From Coleofasciculus sp. FACHB-T130 (GTDB taxonomy: Bacteria; Cyanobacteriota; Cyanobacteriia; Cyanobacteriales; FACHB-T130), in the NCBI RefSeq assembly GCF_014695375.1, contig NZ_JACJOG010000038.1, forward strand, positions 203,758-267,757: 64,000 nt of DNA. The letters run 5' to 3'. The notes under the pieces are model-generated. The model saw nothing but the letters and a program-made list of their open reading frames with translations. It was not told where the DNA came from and made no database searches. Below, in pieces: positions 9,132 to 16,347 of this stretch (positions are counted from its first letter, which is position 1; the number at the start of each line of letters is the position of its first letter). The translations under genes were made by a program, and so were the position numbers.

Positions 9132-10871
9132 TCAAAAACCAATATCAGCTTTAGCGGCTTCAGCCGCAGCGAACACTTCATCGTCTGGCATCTCTTCCCA
9201 GCAAGTATCGCCAATTTCTCTGTAGAACGTTTCATCGTAAGGACGAGTCCGCACCACCACAGGCATTGGAACCGCGTGACCCAAAATTAAAGCTTGTTGC
9301 TTGGAATCCAATTTTGCTAGAACGGAACGCAGACTCATGCCGCCAGAGACGCCAGTAAAAATGGCGTCGATGTCTTTGTCATCGTTTAGCAAAGCAGTGA
9401 TGCGGGTGCCAATCTGGGACATCACCTCATTATCAATTCCAGAGGGACGCTGATCTACCACCAGAAGGGTGACAAAGTATTTTCGCATCTCGCGGGCAAT
9501 CGTACCGAAAATGGTACTTTGCACGATGGCGGAGTCAAGGAAGCGGTGGGCTTCTTCTATCGTAATGACTAGCTGCTGAGGACGATCGATGGGGTTTTTG
9601 GTCTGCAAAAACAATTCAGACTTACTTACATAAGCTTTGTGAATGCGGCGGGTGATCATATTCGTCACCAGCATATAGGAGAGCATATCTGACTGAGAAC
9701 CAAACTCAATCACCACGTGCTGACCTGCATCGAGGCATTGCAAAATTTGATTGACGTAGTTGTGGGGACAGGCAGTACGTAGATATTTAAGATTTTCCAG
9801 GCGCATCAGCTTACGCTGCAACGCCATAATTGAACCCTTATGACCCTTCTTCTCCTCGCAGAACATCTGGATTTCCTCGTTGGTCATATTCAACAGTTGG
9901 ACAATCCAGGAGTTGCCAAACTCGGCGTGCAGAATATTGGCATTGTCCAAAGCTGCTTCGGAAAGACCTAACTCATTCCGCACAAGCATGATGTCTTGGA
10001 CTTCGATTTGGTCGTAGCTGAGGTACAGTTCCTGAGAGTCACGCACCCCGCGCCGCTTGGTAGATTGGGGGTCAAGGGTGTAAATTTGCACCTGTCCTGG
10101 GAATAGCTGCCGCAAGCCTTTGACAGTGCTGAAGTGTTTGCCTTCGCGGACAGCTTCCCAGCCATATTCCGAGTGCATATCAAAAATTAAATTGACCGCT
10201 GCCTGCCTGCGGATGATGCCAGATAAGAGTAAGCGGGTGAGAAAGGATTTGCCGGTGCCAGATTTCCCGAAAACGCCGTTGCTGCGTTCCACGAATCGGT
10301 GTAAATCCAGACATACGGGCACATCCATATCCAAAGGTTGACCGATGGCGAAGTTGCACCGAGTGGGGTCATCTTCCCAACCGAAGACGGCGCGGAAATC
10401 GCGTTCCGTCGCATCATAAACCTGGCTGAAATGACTGGGAATTGTCTTAACGGGCATCAACTCCATCTCAGTATCAGCACTGCTTTGTAGTTGAAACGAT
10501 CCCAGAGTTGCACCGTTGGATTTGCCGTTGGAGTTAGGATTTTCGGCACCCACCACATAAGCGCCTACTGACTTTGTTGCTTCTCGTGTCAGCATTAACA
10601 TCGGCGTCAGATTGATGGTGCCATAGGTGCCACTCCCTGCTAGAACCGCTTGCAAAAAAGTGTCCTCTGGACTGGGAGGGTTGGCAACAATTCGCTGACT
10701 GGAGGTGCCCAGCGAAACGTCTGTGAGCATACAGAAGAAATCTGAACGGGCACCTTTGACTACCAGAAATTTGCCAACCCGCATATCCTCTACAGAAATA
10801 TCGGGATGTAGTCTTACTTCTAGTCCCTGACTGAGGGAGCCTTGAATTACCGACCCTAATGGCATTTCCAT
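9132..10871 (-). CDS. HerA/DUF87-type ATPase
   Basis: 579 residues. An N-terminal beta-rich region (about 1-150, HAS-barrel-like) precedes a RecA-type ATPase with Walker A GKSGTGKS at 202-209 and Walker B LVITIEEAHRF at 434-444, typical of HerA/VirB4-like hexameric DNA motors. The C-terminus is acidic (EEMPDDEVFAAAEAAKADIGF-like). Archaeal HerA pumps DNA with the NurA nuclease in end resection; the role of cyanobacterial members is unknown. No nuclease, SIR2 or other partner lies beside it, so neither repair nor defence can be assigned from context. The stop is followed by the inverted repeat at 9083. Its own upstream gene is a GST on the same strand, 144 bp away. Confidence 0.88.
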   Translation of the reverse strand: MEMPLGSVIQGSLSQGLEVRLHPDISVEDMRVGKFLVVKGARSDFFCMLTDVSLGTSSQRIVANPPSPEDTFLQAVLAGSGTYGTINLTPMLMLTREATKSVGAYVVGAENPNSNGKSNGATLGSFQLQSSADTEMELMPVKTIPSHFSQVYDATERDFRAVFGWEDDPTRCNFAIGQPLDMDVPVCLDLHRFVERSNGVFGKSGTGKSFLTRLLLSGIIRRQAAVNLIFDMHSEYGWEAVREGKHFSTVKGLRQLFPGQVQIYTLDPQSTKRRGVRDSQELYLSYDQIEVQDIMLVRNELGLSEAALDNANILHAEFGNSWIVQLLNMTNEEIQMFCEEKKGHKGSIMALQRKLMRLENLKYLRTACPHNYVNQILQCLDAGQHVVIEFGSQSDMLSYMLVTNMITRRIHKAYVSKSELFLQTKNPIDRPQQLVITIEEAHRFLDSAIVQSTIFGTIAREMRKYFVTLLVVDQRPSGIDNEVMSQIGTRITALLNDDKDIDAIFTGVSGGMSLRSVLAKLDSKQQALILGHAVPMPVVVRTRPYDETFYREIGDTCWEEMPDDEVFAAAEAAKADIGF

Positions 10872-10963
10872 AATCGCTTCTGGAGTCTTTTTAGTGTTGC
10901 TTCAGAACACTTAGGCATCCAAAGTTTACCCTAATTCTCGGAGCCTAACTATTCGCTCAATCT

Positions 10964-10997
10964 TAGATTTTGGATTTTTCAACCAATCCAAAATCTA
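10964..10997. repeat. 13-bp inverted repeat between GST and HerA-like genes
   Basis: TAGATTTTGGATT and AATCCAAAATCTA around an 8-base loop, with a further partial copy of the arm (aaaatctaaaat) beside it. It lies just after the GST stop (11016) and may act as its terminator. Confidence 0.65.
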
Positions 10998-11015
10998 AAA
11001 TCTAAAATGGATTGC

Positions 11016-11816
11016 CTAATCTATCTCAATTGATGTTGGCGTTGAGCCTGTGGCTCCGGCGGTTGTGTTGGCACTTAGGGGTTTGCGATAATCGGCATAA
11101 AGGCGATCGCGCCAGTTGAAAAATGTCTCGTAAGCGCTACGGTCAGCCAATCCAGGGATTCCTTTGCCTCTAAGGGTTTCGGGAAGGTCAAGATAGGGGC
11201 CAGAGGGAAATTTAATCAGCATACTCAGCCCAGCGACGGCAAAATCTGCCAAGGTTGGATAGTCGCCGACTAAGTAAGGGCTTTCCAATAGTAGCAGGGA
11301 TAGGCTCTCTAGGTCTTGCTGAAGATCCTCTGTCGCCGCTTGTACGGCATCGGGGCCGTATCCGACGCCAAGACCCAGGAGATTCAGCACTTCACCAGGC
11401 AGTGCCCCCACGAGAGTCTTGAGAGCATCTGGCGTGTTGCTGGGTAAAATCGAGGTGCGGAAGCTCTGATTTTGGCTGAGTGCCCCAAACAACACCTTAC
11501 GACTTTTGAGACCGATAGATTCATCTGCCCAGGCTTCAATCAGTAAGCACAGTCCCTTTTGTTTCGGGTCAACGGGGATTAGGGGTCGGTCGGGATATTG
11601 CTTGTCGAGGTACTTAGCGATCGCTGTCGAATCAGCAATTACTGTATTGCCATCCTTCAGGACAGGTACCTGTCGTTGACCAGACATGCGGAACAATTCT
11701 ACCTGTCCCACTCCTGGCGTTACCTCAATTTTGCGGTAGGGCAGACCTTTATAATCCAGCAGCAGTCGCACTTTTTCGGCGTAGTGGGATAGCTCAAATT
11801 GGTACAACTCCAGCAT
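11016..11816 (-). CDS. Glutathione S-transferase family protein
   Basis: 266 residues. The N-terminal thioredoxin-like domain (about 1-78) starts MLELYQFELSHYAEKVRLLL, has the cis-proline VPVL motif (RQVPVLKDG) and an ADSTAIAKYLD glutathione-contacting segment. The C-terminal helical domain (about 90-245) includes YLVGDYPTLADFAVAGL, the usual N-capping/hydrophobic staple region. The N-terminal SHYAEKVR resembles Ser/Cys-type GSTs, with S10 the likely catalytic position. The last 20 residues (SANTTAGATGSTPTS) are a low-complexity tail. Substrate unknown: detoxification or peroxide reduction is the family role. A short tract before the start (gaaggagata) gives a good ribosome binding site for this start. 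Confidence 0.9.
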   Translation of the reverse strand: MLELYQFELSHYAEKVRLLLDYKGLPYRKIEVTPGVGQVELFRMSGQRQVPVLKDGNTVIADSTAIAKYLDKQYPDRPLIPVDPKQKGLCLLIEAWADESIGLKSRKVLFGALSQNQSFRTSILPSNTPDALKTLVGALPGEVLNLLGLGVGYGPDAVQAATEDLQQDLESLSLLLLESPYLVGDYPTLADFAVAGLSMLIKFPSGPYLDLPETLRGKGIPGLADRSAYETFFNWRDRLYADYRKPLSANTTAGATGSTPTSIEID

Positions 11817-12167
11817 TTTTTATCTCCTTCTATTTTTAAGTAACACTGTTAATCTAACGCTTTTAGCCTACTATTGTTATTATTTGCATCGGTGGAACTA
11901 AAAGCAAAAATTATTGTTTTTGGGCAGATGTACTTATTAAATTACTTATTTTTGCTTATAAAAAATACAGCTTGAAAAATTACAACTTTGCAAAATTAAA
12001 AGTTGAGTTCAAATGGCTTTATTTTTTTAATAAAAAATGAGCGAATCGGCTTTATTAAATGCAGCCAAATAACGACGGCTATAACACAAAATAGACCCAA
12101 TAAAAATACCCCAGGCTAAGCTGGGGTGCTTTCTAAATGCTAGATGGTAATAAAAGGGAACCCTTAA
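11817..12167. other. AT-rich spacer with glsB-like terminator
   Basis: 351 bp, markedly AT-rich (about 11880-12060). It holds the GST promoter region and, at 12101-12130, the terminator of the GlsB-like gene. No gene seen. Confidence 0.4.
12101..12130 (-). terminator. Intrinsic terminator of the GlsB-like gene
   Basis: Inverted repeat CCCCAG/CTGGGG with a 6-base loop. On the minus strand the stem is followed by tattttta, 38 bp past the stop. Confidence 0.8.
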
Positions 12168-12437
12168 TTAAGCTCTCTGGCGAGTTAACAAGCCCCACAG
12201 GAATAGCAGAACCATTGCACCTAGAACAGCAAAAGCAATACTCGGTACTGTCAACGCTCCGTAGGCTGCGCCTCCCGATGACCCCAGTAAAACTTGTCCT
12301 AAATAACCACCAACCAGGGCACCTAAAATACCTAATACCATTGTGGCGAGAATACCGCCGCCTTGATGACCGGGATAAATGGCTTTAGCAATCGCACCTG
12401 CAATCAGACCTAAAACAATCCAAGCAATAATTCCCAT
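12168..12437 (-). CDS. GlsB/YeaQ/YmgE family stress-response membrane protein
   Basis: 89 residues, almost entirely hydrophobic, with three predicted membrane helices (about 2-20, 28-50, 60-83). The Gly-rich first helix (MGIIAWIVLGLIAGAIAKAI) followed by PGHQGGG, and the second helix MVLGILGALVGGYLG, are the signature of the transglycosylase-associated protein family (PF04226). These small inner-membrane proteins are induced by stress in several bacteria; their biochemical role is unknown. It is a single gene, with a terminator 38 bp after the stop and an AT-rich leader (ttttttgctccgttc) directly upstream. Confidence 0.93.
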   Translation of the reverse strand: MGIIAWIVLGLIAGAIAKAIYPGHQGGGILATMVLGILGALVGGYLGQVLLGSSGGAAYGALTVPSIAFAVLGAMVLLFLWGLLTRQRA

Positions 12438-13135
12438 TTTTTTGCTCCGTTCTTATTAATGTTTTTTGTTGATGTTGTTATCTTTTTGTTGTTATTAGAA
12501 TAACAAGCTGGCTTAATTGTCCACCTCTATCAGAGGGTATAATCAAAAGGCATAGATAATGAAGCTATTGCTTAAGTTTGTTTATATATAAAGAAGTAGT
12601 ATTTCCAGTTAATTAACCGGATTGCAATAAATTTTGGCTGACTGAGGGCGGTTGAAGCCAAAAACGGCAATCATGACTCAACTCGCCCAGTGGAGAGGGC
12701 GGTGCTAGCCTCAGCAAAGCGGAGAACAAAGCTTTATTTAGTCAGACGCGCGAACTTTTTACTCCCCTAACAGAAAGTAGGCAGGAGGGAGAAAAGTCGG
12801 AATCGCTCCGAGACAGGAATGGTTTCTGCCTAGATGAGCGTAGGTAAACGTAGGCGCGATCGCAACAAAATTCTCCTTTTAGTCTGAAGAGCATACCAGC
12901 CGCCTTGTAACCCCTAGCTCTTAACAAGCCGCCACGAAGAAAGCTAACCCTGACATTCTTAATAAGAAATAAGTTGCACCTTTTCGCCTATTTAGCTACT
13001 TAGATTGTTCAATCCCCCTGTGTTGTCCCGGTTTCCCCATCGGTTGGCAGAGGAACTCACACTTTAGGCAGAGGTAAACATATGTAACAAAATGTGAACT
13101 TAACTAAGTCTAAGTTTTTAGGGAAACCCTTAGCA
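12438..13135. other. Long intergenic region between divergent genes
   Basis: About 700 bp between the divergently transcribed GlsB-like and fasciclin genes, so it should hold two promoters. The middle (12650-12900) is GC-richer than the flanks and includes a gcgatcgc site, but its open frames do not resemble proteins. A small RNA is possible but nothing recognisable was found. Confidence 0.4.
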
Positions 13136-13963
13136 ATGACCAATCAAAAACGCAACAGTTTGATTAAACAACTGGCTAGCCTGATGGGAGTTATCGGTGC
13201 TAGTACCCTTATGGGTCTGCCAGCTGGTGCCCAGGTGAATCCCAACCCTGAAATTCTTCAATCAGACGTTTTCAGCAAGCCGCCCTACAATCGCGATCGC
13301 AGCGCTCAGTCAACCCCAAGAACTGTACCATCCCCTACCGCTATCCCTAGCCAAGGCGCTCAGCCGAAGCCGTCTTCTACCGACCGGATGATACAATCCC
13401 CCAGCAACAGCACTCAGCCCCCTGCTACAGAAGGGATGATGCAATCCCCCAGCAACAGCACTCAGCCCCCTGCCACAGAAGGGATGATGCCAGCCCCCGG
13501 CGAAGGTCCTGACCCGGCTGCTACACAAGGGACGATGCCTTCAAGTAGCAACTTGGTTGCGCTTGCTGCCCAAAATGGTTCATTCAAAATTCTGACTGCT
13601 GCTTTGGAAGCCGCAGGTTTGACCGAAACCCTGGAACAACAAGGACCGTTCACGGTTTTTGCACCGACTGATGCAGCATTTGCAGCTTTACCCGAAGGCA
13701 CTGTCGAAAAGTTACTGCAACCAGAAAATAAAGCGATGCTGGTTCAGATTTTGACCTACCACGTCATTCCCGGCAAAGTGAGTTCTTCCCAGTTGAAATC
13801 TGGAGAAGTGACGACAGTTGAAGGCAGCCCAGTCACCGTTAAGGTTGGAAACGATGGCGTGATGGTGGGCAACGCCAATGTCTCTCAGGCTAACATTGAA
13901 GCCACTAATGGCATCATTCATGTGATTGACAAGGTGATTATGCCACCGATGCCGACCAAGTAG
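13136..13963 (+). CDS. Exported fasciclin-domain protein
   Basis: 275 residues from ATG 13136; a GTG at 13094 would add 14. A signal peptide (basic start, LIKQLASLMGVIGASTLMG, cleavage near AGAQ) is followed by a Pro/Ser/Thr-rich linker with three copies of a 16-residue repeat, then one fasciclin (FAS1) domain of about 130 residues. The domain has the H1 motif (GPFTVFAPTDAAFAALPEG) and the C-terminal IEATNGIIHVIDKVIMPP motif. FAS1 domains mediate adhesion at the cell surface or in the matrix. The linker length will vary with repeat number. A strong terminator follows at 14011. The gene is monocistronic. Confidence 0.92.
   Translation: MTNQKRNSLIKQLASLMGVIGASTLMGLPAGAQVNPNPEILQSDVFSKPPYNRDRSAQSTPRTVPSPTAIPSQGAQPKPSSTDRMIQSPSNSTQPPATEGMMQSPSNSTQPPATEGMMPAPGEGPDPAATQGTMPSSSNLVALAAQNGSFKILTAALEAAGLTETLEQQGPFTVFAPTDAAFAALPEGTVEKLLQPENKAMLVQILTYHVIPGKVSSSQLKSGEVTTVEGSPVTVKVGNDGVMVGNANVSQANIEATNGIIHVIDKVIMPPMPTK
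13385..13528 (+). repeat. 48-bp tandem repeat inside the fasciclin gene, 3 copies
   Basis: Three in-frame 48-bp units encoding RMIQSPSNSTQPPATE, GMMQSPSNSTQPPATE and a diverged GMMPAPGEGPDPAATQ. The first two differ at only a few bases, so the duplication is recent. Confidence 0.9.
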
Positions 13964-14010
13964 ATGTGAAACAGAGTCATCGTTTGTAACGCTAACGTTT
14001 CAAAAGAATA

Positions 14011-14046
14011 AACACCGTTCCGAGAAAGCTTGGGGCGGTGTTTTTT
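14011..14046 (+). terminator. Intrinsic terminator after the fasciclin gene
   Basis: Stem AACACCGTTCC / GGGGCGGTGTT (two G-U pairs), 9-base loop, then six Ts; 48 bp past the stop. Confidence 0.88.
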
Positions 14047-14152
14047 ATCTCTGGCTATGAATAATTTGGTACTGAGGAAATTCAGGATAAATTAGAATAC
14101 AATCGACACAAACATGGAGCATTTTGCTTCATGGGCGCTGAGGAGTGGGGAA

Positions 14153-14755
14153 ATGGAGCGTTTCAAGGATTTATTTCTGCAAGAAGGAGTCGCCTTAGAA
14201 GGTGACAGGAAAAAGGTAAAAAAAAGCCTTTTTTACTTTTTATTTTTTGCGTTTTACTTTTTGCTTCCCGTAACCGATTCGGCTTCCGGTAAGATAGGGT
14301 TTGCTTTTTGTCAGCCAGCATCGGCTCAAGCAGCATACGGCAGCTATGTGGGTGTTGGTGCTACGGTGGGGATTAATGATAATGATTTTGGAGAAGGTCG
14401 CCAAATCGGTGGGGTGGTTGCTGTACGCTACAAACTCCTGCAAGCTCCCCTTTCCTTAAGGGCACAAGCGCTAATTGGGGCGAGTCCCGCGGTTGTGCCA
14501 ACGATTTCCTATGATATCCCCCTCAACTGGCAAACAGATGTCTATGTGGGTGCAGGCGTTGCTTTTGGCAGTGGGAATCGGACGCCTTCGCCGGTGGGGG
14601 ATAAAACCAGTTTTGCGATCCAACCGGGGATTGATTACGTCGTTCCCAACAGCAATGCTGTTCTGTTTGGCAATGCGATTATTGCTTTTGATGCCTACCG
14701 CGATGGCGGCGGTACTGCTGTTTCAGTCCAGGGTGGTGTGGGTTTGAGATTTTAG
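14153..14755 (+). CDS. Putative small outer-membrane beta-barrel protein
   Basis: 200 residues from ATG 14153, chosen because AGGAG lies 7 bases upstream; an in-frame ATG at 14114 has no such site. A hydrophobic segment (LFYFLFFAFYFLLPV, about 25-39) precedes SAQA, a likely signal-peptidase site. The rest alternates polar and hydrophobic residues with glycine-rich turns (YGSYVGVGATVGI, VYVGAGVAFGSG) and ends in an aromatic VQGGVGLRF, the C-terminal phenylalanine pattern of outer-membrane barrels. Size fits an 8-stranded barrel. The signal region is encoded by a low-complexity T/C/G tract resembling intergenic repeats seen elsewhere in the window. Function unknown. Confidence 0.72.
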   Translation: MERFKDLFLQEGVALEGDRKKVKKSLFYFLFFAFYFLLPVTDSASGKIGFAFCQPASAQAAYGSYVGVGATVGINDNDFGEGRQIGGVVAVRYKLLQAPLSLRAQALIGASPAVVPTISYDIPLNWQTDVYVGAGVAFGSGNRTPSPVGDKTSFAIQPGIDYVVPNSNAVLFGNAIIAFDAYRDGGGTAVSVQGGVGLRF

Positions 14756-14806
14756 GGATTGCCTGTGACAAGACAGCGGAGTTGGAATCATTTGCGATCG
14801 CTCGCT

Positions 14807-15292
14807 TTAGATTTCTAGACGCCTGCGAATCTGCTGCACAATTACGTCCAGCGGCTCGGAAACGTCCACCCAGAGGGCATTCTGTGGTTCCTCAAGGGTG
14901 TCAAACTGGCTTTGCAGGAGTGTTTTGGTCATAAAGTGACTTTGACGCTCCTCCAGCCGCTGCGCGATCGCCTCAAAACTCCCTTTGAGATAAACGAGGC
15001 GCATCTGTTGTGGATCTCGCCACAGCATCTGACGATAGGATTCTTTTAAGGCAGAACACGCTAGTACCCGATTCTTGCCTTCCTGTAGCCATTGGTCGAT
15101 GGCGTGTTGCATTGCTTGCAGCCACGGCATTCGGTCGGCATCGGTCAGGGGAATGCCTCGGCTCATCTTTTCAATATTAGCGGTTGAGTGGAAGCAGTCG
15201 GCGTCGCTGAAGCCCCAGTTTAGTTCTTGTGCGAGTAGCTGGGCGACGGTAGATTTGCCGCTACCAGATACGCCCATGACGAGAATAATCAC
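14807..15292 (-). CDS. gntK: Gluconokinase
   Basis: 161 residues, the usual size. A Walker A GVSGSGKST (residues 7-15) is followed by the family's FSDADCFHSTANIEKMSRGIPLTD motif, DRMPWLQ, ACSALKESYR and SHFMTKTLLQSQFDTLEEP. It phosphorylates gluconate to 6-phosphogluconate, feeding the oxidative pentose phosphate pathway. It is a cytosolic single gene, convergent with the barrel protein gene, and no gluconate transporter is next to it. Confidence 0.95.
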   Translation of the reverse strand: MIILVMGVSGSGKSTVAQLLAQELNWGFSDADCFHSTANIEKMSRGIPLTDADRMPWLQAMQHAIDQWLQEGKNRVLACSALKESYRQMLWRDPQQMRLVYLKGSFEAIAQRLEERQSHFMTKTLLQSQFDTLEEPQNALWVDVSEPLDVIVQQIRRRLEI

Positions 15293-15450
15293 TTTTTTAT
15301 TACTAATCCGTTTCAGTTATTTTAAAATGCGATCGCTTCCATAATCTTGTCGATTTTAAATAATTGAAATTAAGCGATCGCGCCCATTAAATCGCCACAC
15401 CTACATAAAGATATACTATTAAATAGTTACACGACTACGGAACGGTAATC

Positions 15451-15771
15451 ATGACCCAGAAAACCCACAGACGAGTACCGCGTGGCAGCCGAATTTTTCC
15501 CGATCGCCCCCCGCTTTCTCCAGAAGAGATAGCAAAACGCAAGGCTGAGGATGAAGCATTTGGTAAGCGATGTCGGGAAATTTTTAACCAAGTTTACCCG
15601 GAATTAGTCGCGGAGCATTACGACTGGTTCATACATATTGAGCCAGAAAGCGGAGACTATTTCATTGACCCCGATGAAGAAGTCAGTTTCCAAAAAGCCC
15701 AGCAGAAGCACCCTACAGCAGTGCTGATGGCAATGCGCCTGAATGAAACCGGGACTTGCGGCAGAATATGA
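15451..15771 (+). CDS. Unknown protein coupled to an aspartic protease gene
   Basis: 106 residues. Not recognised as a named family. The N-terminus is basic and proline-rich (HRRVPRGSRIFPDRPPLSPEEIAKRK), the middle is helical, and the C-terminal half is acidic with HYDWFIHIEPESGDYFIDPD and EVSFQKAQQKHP. Its stop overlaps the start of the downstream protease (ATGA, 15768-15771), so the two are probably translationally coupled and may act together. I associate this pair with cyanobacterial genomes, where it often recurs; that is memory, not checked here. No membrane segment. Confidence 0.75.
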   Translation: MTQKTHRRVPRGSRIFPDRPPLSPEEIAKRKAEDEAFGKRCREIFNQVYPELVAEHYDWFIHIEPESGDYFIDPDEEVSFQKAQQKHPTAVLMAMRLNETGTCGRI

Positions 15772-16136
15772 TCCAAGGCTATTTTGGCGAGAAGGGCGAG
15801 CTATTTTTTGAGATTGACTTAATCGCGGATGATGGTTCATTAGTTACAGTGAATGCGTTGCTAGACACCGGATTCACTGACTGGTTGGTAATGAATATCC
15901 AAGATGTAGAGAGTTTGGGATGGTCATTTGTCAAGAAAGAGCAAATGCAGACAGCAAGGGGAGAGGCAACGTTTAATCTTTATCGAGGAACTGTTGTTAT
16001 GGAGGGTAAAGAGTTTACTATTCCCGTTTTAGGGGGTGAAGAAATTACCGAGGTTTTACTGGGTTTACCCTGGCTAGAAAATCGGCGGTTAGTAGTAGAT
16101 AGAAAAGCAGGTTTGCTGACGTTAGGAGAAGAGTAA
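15768..16136 (+). CDS. Clan AA (retropepsin-like) aspartic protease
   Basis: 122 residues from ATG 15768; an upstream TTG at 15756 would add four. The motif NALLDTGFTDWL contains the catalytic DTG (D33-G35), followed by hydrophobic strands and a second glycine-containing segment (ITEVLLGLPWLENRRLVVDR) typical of single-domain, retropepsin-like proteases that act as dimers. The role of the bacterial members is mostly unknown. The start overlaps the preceding gene's stop by ATGA, indicating coupled translation. There is no signal peptide, so it is presumably cytosolic. Confidence 0.85.
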   Translation: MIQGYFGEKGELFFEIDLIADDGSLVTVNALLDTGFTDWLVMNIQDVESLGWSFVKKEQMQTARGEATFNLYRGTVVMEGKEFTIPVLGGEEITEVLLGLPWLENRRLVVDRKAGLLTLGEE

Positions 16137-16347
16137 GGAGAAAGCGATCGCCTTCCAAGCGCTTCATAAAAAACAACGGCGATTTCTCTAATCTTCCATC
16201 ATCATTTCCCACAACCACCCGACAATATTTTCAACTAAATTCGGCTGATAACAGAGAAGAATTGCAGTGACAACAAGCCATTTGCTAAAAGCAATACCGT
16301 TGCGATACGGCTAAATTTCGGGCTGTTTCCTTCTGTTGCCAAGAATA

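Noticed and set aside
12742..12927. 61-codon minus-strand frame in the glsB-fasciclin spacer
   Set aside because: No protein-like composition, no ribosome binding site; treated as spacer.
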